Source: Candidatus Hodarchaeota archaeon
GTDB lineage: Archaea > Asgardarchaeota > Heimdallarchaeia > Hodarchaeales > Hodarchaeaceae
Assembly: GCA_029856365.1 (NCBI GenBank)
Contig: JAHQWW010000008.1
Span: forward strand, 1 to 64,000
Direction of reading: 5' to 3'
Length of the DNA: 64,000 bases
Shown: in pieces, positions 9,342-19,300 of the stretch
Layout of the letters: the number at the start of each line of letters is the position of its first letter
Numbering within the stretch: position 1 is the first letter of the stretch
Made by a program: the position numbers and the translations under genes
The notes under the pieces: generated by a model
Database searches by the model: none
Told to the model about the DNA's origin: nothing
The model's input: the letters and a program-made list of their open reading frames with translations, nothing else

Positions 9342-9594
9342 TCAATTGAAGCATTTTCTCAAAATATATATTAAGATCTCAACATACCCCCGATGTTGCT
9401 TATAATCCTTTGGAAAAACGTGAACATCCGTCACAAACTCTTCGACTTCTTCCTCGGTAATAACCTCTCTTAACTGATTTTTTCTCTCTGCAAATCACAA
9501 TATAATCAAAAATTCCTGTTGTTAAAGAAAAACCAATTAACAGTTTTAAAATTACAACCATATTTTGAACAACCGAGATCAGGGATAATCTCAA
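9342..9594 (-). pseudogene. Small single-TM protein, apparently frameshifted
   Basis: Two adjacent minus-strand open stretches in different frames join at a run of six T (9478-9483 on the plus strand). The first part reads as a membrane segment ending FDYIVICRE. The second reads as a charged tail (REVITEEEVEEFVTDVHV) ending at 9342. Together they would make a one-pass membrane protein of about 80 residues. A homopolymer slip, either mutation or sequencing error, is the simplest explanation. No family is recognised. The remaining 9235-9756 interval shows nothing else beyond AT-rich promoter-like sequence. Confidence 0.3.
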
Positions 9595-9756
9595 ATTAGT
9601 AGTGATTTTTATAGAGAATTACATTTTTGATAATTAAGTTAAAAACCTTTAGAAAAAGAATATCCTAAAACTATAGGTATTTGTAAGGTTTTTAGATTCA
9701 TATAAATTAGGAATAAACTAATACCATACATAGTGGCTTCAATCGAGGAATGAATT

Positions 9757-10200
9757 ATGGATGAATTGTTAACCGAATATCCTGTGGTTATAGAACTACC
9801 TGTGTCTTGGGGAGACATGGACGCTCTTCAGCACGTAATTCATACTGTTTACTTCCGTTATTTCCTGAACGGTCGTGTTTCCTATTTAGAAAATCTAAAA
9901 GTTTTGAACTCAATGGAAGAAACTGGAGTGGGACTCATTCTAGCTTCAATCCAGTGTAGATTCAAGATACCTTTAACATATCCTGACAAGCTCTTTGTAG
10001 GCACCAAAGTTGAAACAATTTTCAAAGATCGAATATTAATCAAACAGGTGCTTATAAGTACCAAACATAGGAGAACAGCTGCAGAAGCAGAGGCCCTTCT
10101 TGTCGCATTTGACTACAAGAAAAACTGCAAAACAATTTTTCCTAAAGAGGTGGATCAAAAAATACAAGACCTAGAGAGCTTAAGACAACGAAATTCTTAA
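9757..10200 (+). CDS. Hotdog-fold acyl-CoA thioesterase (4-hydroxybenzoyl-CoA thioesterase type)
   Basis: A 147-residue single hotdog domain. WGDMDALQHV carries the catalytic aspartate of the 4HBT family and is followed by VYFRYFLNGRVSYLE, which forms the central helix. In most homologues the segment after HV is NNTVYF; here it is IHTVYF, a mild departure. It likely hydrolyses an acyl-CoA in the cytoplasm, but the substrate is unknown. The ATG follows GAGGAATG. No obvious operon partner is present. Confidence 0.8.
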   Translation: MDELLTEYPVVIELPVSWGDMDALQHVIHTVYFRYFLNGRVSYLENLKVLNSMEETGVGLILASIQCRFKIPLTYPDKLFVGTKVETIFKDRILIKQVLISTKHRRTAAEAEALLVAFDYKKNCKTIFPKEVDQKIQDLESLRQRNS

Positions 10201-10654
10201 AACATTATCTATCTTTATGTTCTGACTCAATCTCAGGTTTTGTTGTATAATTCAGTTGTTATCTTTTTGAAGTGAAACGTTTCATCGTGAGTCCGTCGTC
10301 TTTTGGTAGAGATGAGGAGGAAATCAATCTCAAAGTATACATCAATGCATAATACACACCATGATTCCCTTTTAAGCACGTAACCTATTTTCAGCTTGAT
10401 CAAAAATAGCTTATTCTAACGTGTGAAAATCTATGAGGGGTAACATCCGAAAGGTTATCGATAATCGTTATTGTATCCAGGGGGAGACCAGCACAAAGTC
10501 TAAATCTTATTTTTCGAGAAATGAAATAATAGGATCTAACAGATCCTAGTAAAATTGTAAACAAAGGTCAGAACAGGTTTTTTTCTTTTTGCCTTAAGAA
10601 ACATATTTATCAAGAGTCAATAATTCTTTGGATCAAGATAGAGGTAAAATTATA
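10201..10654. other. Intergenic region with degenerate gene tail and palindromes
   Basis: Apart from the carbamoyltransferase remnant listed separately, this stretch holds no intact gene. It contains two perfect short palindromes: TGAAACGTTTCA at 10273-10284 and TTATCGATAA at 10455-10464. Either could be an operator, but no regulator is known. A 38-codon open stretch near 10433 has no recognisable content. Confidence 0.4.
10342..10412 (-). pseudogene. Decayed C-terminal fragment of a YgeW-type carbamoyltransferase gene
   Basis: About 66 bases align at roughly 90% identity, without gaps, to the 3' end of ygeW paralogue 2 (12742-12808), on the same strand. The fragment still encodes FDQAENRLRA, then a stop where the intact gene has a glutamine codon, then KGIMVCIMH and a stop codon. 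Similarity ends abruptly at about 10412. It is a relic of a duplicated gene, flanking the radical SAM gene on the other side from the intact copy. Confidence 0.75.
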
Positions 10655-12691
10655 ATGGGTCCTCAAAGAACCATCCTTTTACTTAATGCAAGCAATCTCA
10701 AGACTGCGTTGATGTATCCTTACGCTTTCGTGCAAGTTTCAGAGATTGCAGACAGGTTTAACATTCGGACTATCTGTAATGACATGTACGGGATTTCAGA
10801 AAACCAATGGGAGGTTTATCTTCAGAAGTTACTCAAAAAAGAACCCTTTGATATGATATTAATTACCTTGAGAAACACTGACTGTGTGGACGTAAATGAT
10901 TATCGGTACCATCCTAAAAACACTAATTACCACAAGTCTATTGTTTTTCAATCGCCTGAACAAAGGTCTTACTATCCAATCCAAGCTACGAAACTCTTAA
11001 TTCAAGTTCTTCGCAAACTAACTGATGTGCTTATTGTCATTGGAGGATATGCTTTTTCTGTTATGCCAGAAAGGCTGATGAATTACCTCAACCCTGATTA
11101 TGGCGTGATTGGAGGGCCTGACGCCTTTTTTGAACATTTTGAAGATGTTCTTGGTAGACAGAATTTAACTCAGATTGCTAACCTAATTTATTCTCAAGCA
11201 AAGACTCTCCAAAAGGGGCCTTCCCGGTTCTTTCCTCCTTCTTTCCGTCAAGAATATACAGACAAGATCATAAAAGACCGACAGGCATTCTATTCTAGGT
11301 TTTCAGGGGAAAATGTGGAGCTTAGCGTTTCCATAGAAGTGTCTCGGGGTTGCCCAATGAATTGTTCACCTTGCTCAGAACCCTTGGTTGAGGGGAGAAA
11401 GGTACAATACCGAGATTTAGACGTGATCGAAGATGAAATCAACTTTCTTAGGAAGTATCAGCTGAATCAACTGTTTTTCATATGTTCTGAAATTAATGCT
11501 GATGGTAATGAGTTTGTCATGAATCTTGCAGATCGGATAATTGAAATTAACGAAGAGAGGAAGGATTATGAGAAAGTATCTTGGTATGGGCTGCATCTTT
11601 TGACTCTCTCGGCTGATCAATTAAAACACATCAGAAAAGCGGGTTTTCGTGGAGATTTCAATCCACTCCCTGTTGTTTCTCTTGATGATCATAATCTTGC
11701 AGCAATTAAAGCTCCACTAAAGAGTGATGATATCATCAATTTTTTTACTCAAGCAAAAAAAGTGGTTAAAGAAGAGTTCAGACACATCGGGAAGAAATTT
11801 TTTTCCTTGGAGGAACGAATATTCAGAGCTCCCCAATCTTTGAACCCTGAGGATTTTATGAATTCTTGGAATATCTTTCTTGGCAACATTGAATCTACTT
11901 CTGAGACTATCCGTGTCACACTAAAACGTGCTGATGATGCTGGACTTAACCAACTCTTTGACTCTTGTTATGTTAATAAAGCGACAAGAATTTACGATTT
12001 TATACGACCAACGGAGGAAGTGTTAAAACATACTTGGTCGTTAATCAATGGGGTAATCAAAAATTCATACAATGAACTCTATCCCTCGTTTACATATCCT
12101 CCAGCTCTTTTACGTCACTTTGGGAGTGCGGAAACTTTAGATGAGTTCTTTGTTTTAGTTGGAGATACTTACCTCTCTCGAAAACATCTCTTCAAAAAAG
12201 ATTGGAATTGGTTTCTGGCTACTAATCTTGATCCTGGAACTTTCTTGTCTTGGTGGATTTCTGCAATTAAGTCTGAGCTAGCTTTCAATAGCCTTACTGC
12301 GATACCCGAGGTTCTGAAATTCCTTACTTTCCTGCGAAATAGTCCTTCAATAGGTAATATCAAACTACTTTTCAATCCAACACCAGGTAGAAAGAGCCTA
12401 ATAAATTTTGCAACCAATATAGCTATCCAGTTTGTCTTATTTTCCCAAGAAAAAAAACTTGTTCCAATCATGCAACGTCTTGGCTTACCTCCCCTTAAAA
12501 CTACTCTGAATCTTTCCCCCTATAAATTTGCGGTGAAACTCTTTGAACACTATTCAAACAAGGATGAATTGTTTTCTGTCGTAAATGATAGTTCATTCAA
12601 CGGTGCTCTCTTTAGCTTCTTTGTTGAATACTTGCTATATCTCAAGAACACTCCCCTCAGCGATGAATTTCAGATATTTTTTAGTCACTAG
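10655..12691 (+). CDS. B12-binding/radical SAM protein of unknown substrate
   Basis: About 678 residues. The N-terminal 180 residues look like a cobalamin-binding Rossmann-type domain (ILLLNASNLKTAL, DVLIVIGGYAFSV, YGVIGGPDAFFEH). The radical SAM cluster motif CxxxCxxC is in RGCPMNCSPC (residues 233, 237 and 240), with IEVSRG before it. The C-terminal 300 residues are helical and unassigned. Such proteins carry out methylations or rearrangements on lipids, cofactors or secondary metabolites. The ATG at 10655 is preferred (AGAGGT upstream); a TTG at 10628 is possible. It has no co-directional neighbour and sits between ygeW relics. It ends with TAG. Confidence 0.8.
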   Translation: MGPQRTILLLNASNLKTALMYPYAFVQVSEIADRFNIRTICNDMYGISENQWEVYLQKLLKKEPFDMILITLRNTDCVDVNDYRYHPKNTNYHKSIVFQSPEQRSYYPIQATKLLIQVLRKLTDVLIVIGGYAFSVMPERLMNYLNPDYGVIGGPDAFFEHFEDVLGRQNLTQIANLIYSQAKTLQKGPSRFFPPSFRQEYTDKIIKDRQAFYSRFSGENVELSVSIEVSRGCPMNCSPCSEPLVEGRKVQYRDLDVIEDEINFLRKYQLNQLFFICSEINADGNEFVMNLADRIIEINEERKDYEKVSWYGLHLLTLSADQLKHIRKAGFRGDFNPLPVVSLDDHNLAAIKAPLKSDDIINFFTQAKKVVKEEFRHIGKKFFSLEERIFRAPQSLNPEDFMNSWNIFLGNIESTSETIRVTLKRADDAGLNQLFDSCYVNKATRIYDFIRPTEEVLKHTWSLINGVIKNSYNELYPSFTYPPALLRHFGSAETLDEFFVLVGDTYLSRKHLFKKDWNWFLATNLDPGTFLSWWISAIKSELAFNSLTAIPEVLKFLTFLRNSPSIGNIKLLFNPTPGRKSLINFATNIAIQFVLFSQEKKLVPIMQRLGLPPLKTTLNLSPYKFAVKLFEHYSNKDELFSVVNDSSFNGALFSFFVEYLLYLKNTPLSDEFQIFFSH

Positions 12692-12739
12692 AGTTTAGTT
12701 ATATACTAATTCAAAAAGATGAGAGAATTATACTTCCAT

Positions 12740-13804
12740 TTAGTGCATAATACATACCATGATTCCCTTTTGAGCATGTAACCTATTTTCAGCTTGATCA
12801 AAGATGATGGATCGTGGTCCGTCAGCAACTTCATCTTCCACTTCCATTCCTCGATCTTGTGGCAAACAATGCATGTAGTACCCTCGTCCCTTCTTGGTTA
12901 CATCCATTAATTCTACTGTTGTTTTCCATTGCTTGTATTTATTCATGATCTCTGGCATGATTTCAGGTTTAGCGGGTCTGACACCCTCAATTCCATGAGC
13001 CTCTAAAACCCCCCAGCTCTTGGGATAGACAAAATCTGCCTCTTCAAAAGCGGTTTTCATATCCCGTTCAATTTGAAATGTCCCTCCATAGAGGTCGCAA
13101 TGGTCTTCTACTTTTTTGATGATATTGGGATCAAGATCAAATTCTGGTGGACAAGCAAACGTTACATCCATACCAAACATAGAAGGCGCAAGTACTCCTG
13201 TTTGTGGTACTGCCATTGGTTTTTGACCTGCGGAATACGCCCAGCTCATAACAAATTTCTTTCCTTGCAATTTATTGAAATCATGACTGCATTTCTCATA
13301 AATGGTCATAATATCTGCCATTCCTTGACAGGGATGGTACACATCTGATTCCATATTAATGATAGGCTTTTTACTCCAATAAGCAAAGTTTTCTTGGATT
13401 TTCTGTCCTTTGCCATAGATCCAATTGCATTTATCCCCGTATATACGTATAGCAATGGCATCTCCCATCCTTGATAACACCCTGGAAACATCTGAGACGC
13501 GTTCAGTTTCATAAGCGATTTCATCACCAGGTAGAGCTGGTGTGTATATAGCCCCTGGCTGTAAGAAGTGCGCATGTCCTCCAAGTTGAGTCATTCCAGC
13601 TTCAAATGAATTTCGTGTTCGTAGGCTATCATTATAAAAGATCATAAATAAAGTACGGCCAGGTAATATATGGCGATGATCTTCATGTATAGTAAAACGC
13701 TTTTTGAGGTCCATTCCAACATTCAGGAATGTTTCGATTTCTTCACGTGTGAAATCAATCATAGTAAGAAAGTCTCGGCCTTTCAAATCTTCAGTTACTA
13801 CCAT
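12740..13804 (-). CDS. ygeW: YgeW-type carbamoyltransferase, paralogue 2
   Basis: A 354-residue aspartate/ornithine carbamoyltransferase superfamily member. SLRTR (60-64), HPCQGMADI (from 157) and HCLPQDRG (from 312) mark the carbamoyl-phosphate and second-substrate sites. It retains HCLP where paralogue 1 has HPMP, and the loop around residues 83-100 differs strongly, so the two paralogues probably use different substrates. The start ATG lacks a strong ribosome-binding site. The tail of this gene is duplicated as a decayed fragment at 10342-10412. Genuine ornithine or N-succinylornithine carbamoyltransferase activity is less likely given the neighbours. Confidence 0.86.
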   Translation of the reverse strand: MVVTEDLKGRDFLTMIDFTREEIETFLNVGMDLKKRFTIHEDHRHILPGRTLFMIFYNDSLRTRNSFEAGMTQLGGHAHFLQPGAIYTPALPGDEIAYETERVSDVSRVLSRMGDAIAIRIYGDKCNWIYGKGQKIQENFAYWSKKPIINMESDVYHPCQGMADIMTIYEKCSHDFNKLQGKKFVMSWAYSAGQKPMAVPQTGVLAPSMFGMDVTFACPPEFDLDPNIIKKVEDHCDLYGGTFQIERDMKTAFEEADFVYPKSWGVLEAHGIEGVRPAKPEIMPEIMNKYKQWKTTVELMDVTKKGRGYYMHCLPQDRGMEVEDEVADGPRSIIFDQAENRLHAQKGIMVCIMH

Positions 13805-13939
13805 TATTAATCAATCCTGACGTTTGGTTCAATATATTCTAAAAAAACATCACGTTAATACTTGTACTAAATCTTGTAAGCAAATTCTCCTACCCTCATA
13901 AAGCTTCAAATTTATTATTGAAAGAGATTTGATGTATAA

Positions 13940-14476
13940 TTTAAAGAAAGAGAACCAGATAATTTATCTCCTATAGAATCAACCTTTCTTGAAGAGTATT
14001 CAGTCATAAAATTAGAACGTGATAAACAAACATATCAAGCTCGTTATGAGTTAGAGGTTCGGTGTACTCCAGAAGAGGTTCAAGCCTTTTTGCCTGTGGA
14101 TAAAAATCAATTTGAGAGCTCAAAGATAAAAACAATCCTCTGACCGATTTTCACCAAGATTTTTCCTTTGGACATCAATTTTTGGACAATAAGTCATAGT
14201 AATGAATTGGTTGGTAGTATGTACGTCCAAATCGATAAATCGGGCAAATCAAATCACCGCTTGGGTTTCACAATTGACCCAGCTCATACTCAAATATTAA
14301 CTGAACCTATGCTATCTTTTTGTATTGATAAGATTCTTAAAAGTGGTCACACAAACCAAAATGTCCTAATCACAGTACGCAGTAATAGTGAGGTTCATAC
14401 TATTCTAAAATCTCGTGGTTTTATCGAAATAGAAACAAATCATATTTTAGACTTGAAGTTTAATCCTGATTTCTAA
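13940..14476 (+). pseudogene. GNAT-like acetyltransferase remnant with in-frame UGA
   Basis: One reading frame runs from 13940 to the TAA at 14474, interrupted by TGA at 14141-14143. The first half (LEEYSVIKLERDKQTYQARY...) has no start codon and is preceded by an in-frame TAA. The second half (from a TTG at 14168, 102 residues) reads like the C-terminal half of a GNAT domain, with VGSMYVQID, a helix, then VRSNSEVHTILKSRGFIEIE. Both halves sharing a frame argues for one gene that decayed. The 102-residue downstream piece could still be expressed alone, but it would lack the acetyl-CoA-binding first half. Confidence 0.5.
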
Positions 14477-14500
14477 GTTACTAGGCTTTTCTATCTTTTT

Positions 14501-15304
14501 CTATGTATTCAATTCCCAGTCTTCTGAAGCACAACAAGAAGGAGAAGAAAAATATCCTTGAGAAACCTCCAACAATGAAGTTTCAGTTGTCCAAATTGCG
14601 TACCAATGATTTGTATCCCAGTTTGAGACTGTTAAAAGGATTTTCTTATCAACGATGAGGAAAAAGCAATTGCAATTAATTACTTGAAAATCGAATGGGA
14701 ATGGTTCAGTTGGGAGCTTTTGGCGAAAAAAACCAATTGATAAATCTGAGATCCTCTTCTGAGCTTGTTCAATAGATTTCTTAAGAGGATTAAACACCTC
14801 TTTATTCGGCATCATTAATGTTATGCTTGAAGTCGCATCATCGATCAACCGTTTAGCGTGGTTAAATATATTGGTTTTTCCCTTAATTATATAGGCAATT
14901 TTAGGTGATTCTTCATGATCCTGATAAATGGGAACTAATGATTCAATCAATTTATCGATAGAAGTCATCCTTTTCGTATATTCTGTTTTGAAAATTGTTC
15001 GTAAATTTTCCATTGCTTCAATAGGATGAATAGCGATGTACTTCTTTGGTAGCCCTTCTTGAAGGATGATTAATCCTTTTTTTTGTAGATTATCCATAGT
15101 CCGATATATTTTACTATCTGGGATTCCGGTTTTCTCAACCAATTTACTCGCAGTTGCAGATTCTAATGGTAATAATGCTATATATGCTCTTGCTTCATTC
15201 CTAGTAAGATTCAGTTCCATTAAATCATCAATTAATTGTTTTTCTGGTCGACTAAGCCTAAGTGTTGCCTCATTAAGGGATTTTGTCATAGTGCTTTCTT
15301 CCAT
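14501..15304 (-). CDS. TrmB-family transcriptional regulator
   Basis: 267 residues with an N-terminal winged helix: LNLTRNEARAYIALL, ATASKLVEKTGIPDSKIYRTM as the recognition region, and KKGLIILQEGLPKKY as the wing. A TrmB-type ligand-binding domain follows (EESPKIAYIIKG onward). The C-terminus carries a vicinal cysteine pair (SPSCCASEDW). The gene is divergent from the arsenite methyltransferase gene, and a shared promoter lies between them. This suggests it regulates that gene and itself, perhaps sensing arsenite through the cysteines, which is inference. The start may be the ATG at 15304 or the one at 15289. Confidence 0.85.
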   Translation of the reverse strand: MEESTMTKSLNEATLRLSRPEKQLIDDLMELNLTRNEARAYIALLPLESATASKLVEKTGIPDSKIYRTMDNLQKKGLIILQEGLPKKYIAIHPIEAMENLRTIFKTEYTKRMTSIDKLIESLVPIYQDHEESPKIAYIIKGKTNIFNHAKRLIDDATSSITLMMPNKEVFNPLKKSIEQAQKRISDLSIGFFRQKLPTEPFPFDFQVINCNCFFLIVDKKILLTVSNWDTNHWYAIWTTETSLLEVSQGYFSSPSCCASEDWELNT

Positions 15305-15346
15305 TCCTCTACTTACCCTTGGTAGGAGAAGTTTAAATATTTTATT
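15304..15346. promoter_or_regulatory. Shared divergent promoter/operator of trmB-like and arsM
   Basis: A TATA-like element (TTTAAATATTTTAT, about 15332-15345) is readable in both directions and lies at a suitable distance from both starts. Next to it, 15304-15330 forms an imperfect palindrome with arms TTCCTCTACT and GGTAGGAGAA (7 of 10 matching). This is a candidate binding site for the TrmB-type regulator. Confidence 0.4.
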
Positions 15347-15375
15347 CTTGAGGCACTAAATAGGTGCATTATGCA

Positions 15376-16146
15376 ATGAGTCAATTCAAGGAAGAAGTTA
15401 AAAAGAGCTATGCTAAAGCAATAAACAAACATACCCAATCAAGACTTGCTAAGCAATCTAGTTGCTGTTCTCCATCAGTAACATCAATTAAAAACGAAAA
15501 ACTATCACAAGGCGATTGTTGTCCTCCCTCAACATCAGAAATGAAAAAAGAGTCTACGATCCCCAGTTTCGGATGTGTAATCAACCTTGCACAGAAAGCC
15601 AATATTCAACAAGGTAATGTAGTTGTAGATTTGGGCAGTGGGGCTGGTTATGACCTTTTTCAAGCAGCAGATCTTGTAGGACGAGAAGGAAGAATAATTG
15701 GAGTTGATTTTACTCCCGATATGATCATTTCAGGAATGAAAAACGCGACAGAGAAAGGTTATACAAATGTAGATTTTAGGTTATCAGATATAGAGAATAT
15801 CGATATTTTACCTGATAACTTTGCTGATGTGATAATTAGTAATTGTGTGATAAACCTCACCATGGACAAAGGAGCTGTATTTAAAGAAGCTTTCAGAATT
15901 CTTAAACCTGGTGGGAGATTAGTGGATGCAGATATCATTGCTGTTAACCACTTACCACCTGAAATCACACAAGATCCAGAAGCATGGTGTTCTTGCCTTG
16001 GTGGAGCATTAACAAAAGAGGGATATATTGAAAAAATCGAACAAGCTGGCTTTAAAGAAGTTAATGTGACAATCTTTAATAATTTTGAATATTTGAACCA
16101 TCAATTTCAAAGTGGTATTATCGAAGTACAGAAACCATTGAATTGA
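15376..16146 (+). CDS. arsM: Arsenite S-adenosylmethionine methyltransferase
   Basis: 256 residues. VVDLGSGAGYD (83-93) binds SAM. Family-specific cysteines are present: Cys67 in SFGC, Cys157 in ISNCVINL and Cys207 in WCSCLGGAL, matching the As(III)-binding cysteines of ArsM. Two extra N-terminal CC pairs (30-31 and 48-49) are typical of ArsM and may also bind arsenic. It methylates As(III) to methylated arsenicals. The ATG at 15376 is used; a GTG at 15364 is possible. It is divergent from a TrmB regulator, and no other ars genes are in the window. Confidence 0.92.
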   Translation: MSQFKEEVKKSYAKAINKHTQSRLAKQSSCCSPSVTSIKNEKLSQGDCCPPSTSEMKKESTIPSFGCVINLAQKANIQQGNVVVDLGSGAGYDLFQAADLVGREGRIIGVDFTPDMIISGMKNATEKGYTNVDFRLSDIENIDILPDNFADVIISNCVINLTMDKGAVFKEAFRILKPGGRLVDADIIAVNHLPPEITQDPEAWCSCLGGALTKEGYIEKIEQAGFKEVNVTIFNNFEYLNHQFQSGIIEVQKPLN

Positions 16147-16386
16147 TTAATTCTTTAGTCACTTGGAAGCTCATTTTATTTTTAAAATATCACAGAAATA
16201 TTTCTTTTTTTCTTATTATTATAATCCATCTTACCTTATTGATCTTTTTTGCCACTTTCTATCCCTATAAATATTATAGTGTAATAAACGTCAACAAAAC
16301 TGTAAAAGTTCATATTCATCACCCTAGATTTTATAGCTCATTATTACTATTCAAATCAAAATATGTTTCTTTTATCTGGTGATTTC

Positions 16387-19300
16387 ATGAATATTTCCAC
16401 AATTAAGGATAAAGATAACTTTGAAGGTATAATCCGTCCGATTAATACAATTGTTGATTCAAAAAAATTAGTAGAATTTTTCAATGCAATTGATGATTTA
16501 TGGCCAGGGACATAGACTCAAGGAATCAAGTATGATGAAAAACGAGCACGAGAATTCATTGAAAAAAGGAAAGCTCTTGAATGGTTTGTTGCTTTCGATC
16601 CCCAAGATCGTTTAGTCGGTATCTGCTCTGTTCATAACCGCATGGAAGAACCTAATGTTTCATACATTGGTATTTTAGGTGCCCATCCTGAAGTATTAGG
16701 CAAAAAATATGGTAAACATCTACTCCTCACAGCAGTTGATTTTAGTGTAAAAAATGGGGATGTACGGCAAGATCTGCATACTTGGCCATCAAATATGAAA
16801 GCTGTACCCCTTTATAAGAAGATTGGCCTTCAATGGGTTCCCGAAACATCAGTATATATGCAGAATTACATTCCTGTTATTTTACAAAACTCCTTCTGTA
16901 AACCATTTTTTGATAAACATCCTGATTGGTACCTAAATCAGAAGCGTGAAATCACACAAGCGCCTGATGAGCAGACCTTAGGGTCTATGAAAGTTTTTTA
17001 TTATCGGTTTGAAAAAGAGGCAGATTTTCTTGAAGTTATTATTGATCGTTACAGCCGATCCATTACTAGTATTACCAGAAGAATGAACGATGAATTAATC
17101 GGAATAACTATGCAACAAAAAGATCATGATGTCTTTGCTGGAATTAAACAAAATACCTCTTTACTCATAAGGAATGAATCCAATAAAGAGCTATCTGTTA
17201 TTGTATCTATGGAGGGGTCTAAGGAAATCAGTGTAAAAGCAAGTCAAGAAATTCTAACAGTTCCCAAGGGAACTAAGATACTTGAAAATACCTATATTGT
17301 TGATGATATAACTTCTGATACTGATATCCAGAGAAAAACTCCCAGCATTAAAAGTCGAATTATTGTAGATGGAGAAGTTGTTACATTGGAAGCAGGTATG
17401 AGAGTTCGTCAGCTTATTGATATCAAGATATCAGATCAGGTTTGGTGGAGGCCTTCTGGTAAGCAAGATATACCAATACACATACAAAATAGGTCAGAGA
17501 AGACCATTGAAGGAGAATTATTATTCTGGTCAATTAATAAGATTGATATTCTCACTCCTATTATTCCTATTAGTCTTGATCAGGAAGAGAATGTTGGTGT
17601 CAATGTTCAACTAGAAATTCCCTTAAAGAATAATGATATTTTTACGACTATATATTGTCAGATTAAAATGAGGAACATTAAAAGTAGAGTATTTGAGCTC
17701 CCTATTTTCCTTTCTGATAACCCAGGATTATCTGCTGGTATACAACAAGACAAAAAGTCTGTAATCATCCAAAACCAATATATTCATGGTGTTATAAAAT
17801 TAGAGGGAGCTAGTGCTGATTTTCGTACTCCTGATGAAACTTTAATGGGAATAGGAGTTCGTACACTTGATTACGGACCTCCATTTGGTTTTAGCGAATT
17901 TAATCAGGCTGAATTCAGCCCAAAAATAATAGAAAAAGAAAATTCTATTCAGGTTAAACTTTCTAGGAGAGGAAATTCAAAGAGGGAGTTGATTTTTCAT
18001 CGAATTTTTGAATTGAAGGCAGGAGACCCCTATTTTGCAACATGGACGGAAGTACAAAACTTAGGAACTGTAGATGACCAAATTACTACGATTTTAGAGC
18101 CTCATTTCACCCATGGTATAAACATGCCTCTTGGTGAAACCTATTTTGTTTTTGATGACCAGCTTATTCATGGGCCTGCTTTTCTCTGGCCAGCTGGAAA
18201 AGGAGATTTACCTGAAGGAACTGAAAGGTATGAACCTTGGATTTGCATGCAGGTTGGAGATTTCAGTTACTATCATGTTTATGAGGTTCATGACACTAAA
18301 GCGGATCCTGGCCGTAGTAAATTATCATCTCTTGAAAAACAGATCCAAATCCCAGCTCTTTCCTCGTCTAGAGGGCCAAAGAGCTGGATTGGTTGTGGAG
18401 ATATAGATTGGAAGAGAGTTCGCGCATTAGCATATTATTTGAGTAAAAATCAAGTATTATCTCCAATTCAGCAAAAAATTAAACCTATATCATATCTTAA
18501 TATCGATGTTCCCAGAAACCAACTACTTATTGGGGGAAAAATATCAGTAATCCAGATTACTCTAAGATCAATTCGATTAATGCCTTTAAATGGTCGATTA
18601 ATCATTGAGACACCGAAAAGATGGACAATTACTCCTAATGAATTTGAAATCACTAATTTAAACTTAAATAATCCCCAAGAGTATAAATGCAAGCTAGAAT
18701 TGCCAAATAATGTTACCTTTGGAATTTACAAATTGCAATTTATCATACAGAGTCCTGAGAAAAGAGAAACTAATCATATTCGATTTTTAGTCTTTAATGA
18801 TTCCGAAAAACCTGAAATTCTTGATCTCCCACCGGAATCAAACAAGAATCTGGTCTTAGTAAGAAATAAAGTTCTTAAGATTAAAAGTTCAGCTGATTTT
18901 GCAGCTTGTCTTACTCAAATACAGTATAACGGAGAACCTTATTTACTTTCAAATTTTCCTAATTATTCTCCATCGATCTTTTTCTCGAAGGATCCTGGTG
19001 GGATGGTTAATTCTATTATTCTAGGTGAAAATGATGATTTGGACGAATCAAACTATACCAAAGAGAAATTTATAGCTAGGAAGATCCAATCAGATCACTG
19101 GTCAGGAGTTGAATATTCAGCAACAATCCATGAACAAAAGTCATTAAAGGGTTTGGTTATGAAAATCGCATATGAATTATTAGGAGGAGACTCAAGTTTA
19201 GTTCGGGTTCGAACAACGATTCATAATCCAACTTCAACAACATTTCGAGCCACATCATTTAGTTTATTAAGTCCAGGAATTGATGGAAGTATAGAGAACA

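Noticed and set aside
10433..10549. 38-codon open frame MRGNIRKVID...
   Set aside because: Short, no similarity, lies within a decayed spacer.
16143..16382. 79-codon hydrophobic open frame after arsM
   Set aside because: Overlaps the arsM stop, is very AT-rich, has no ribosome-binding site, and reads like low-complexity spacer.
16513..16515. Pyrrolysine use (TAG sense codon)
   Set aside because: Several housekeeping genes in the window, including rpoK and thsA, end in TAG, and the GNAT family has no known need for pyrrolysine.
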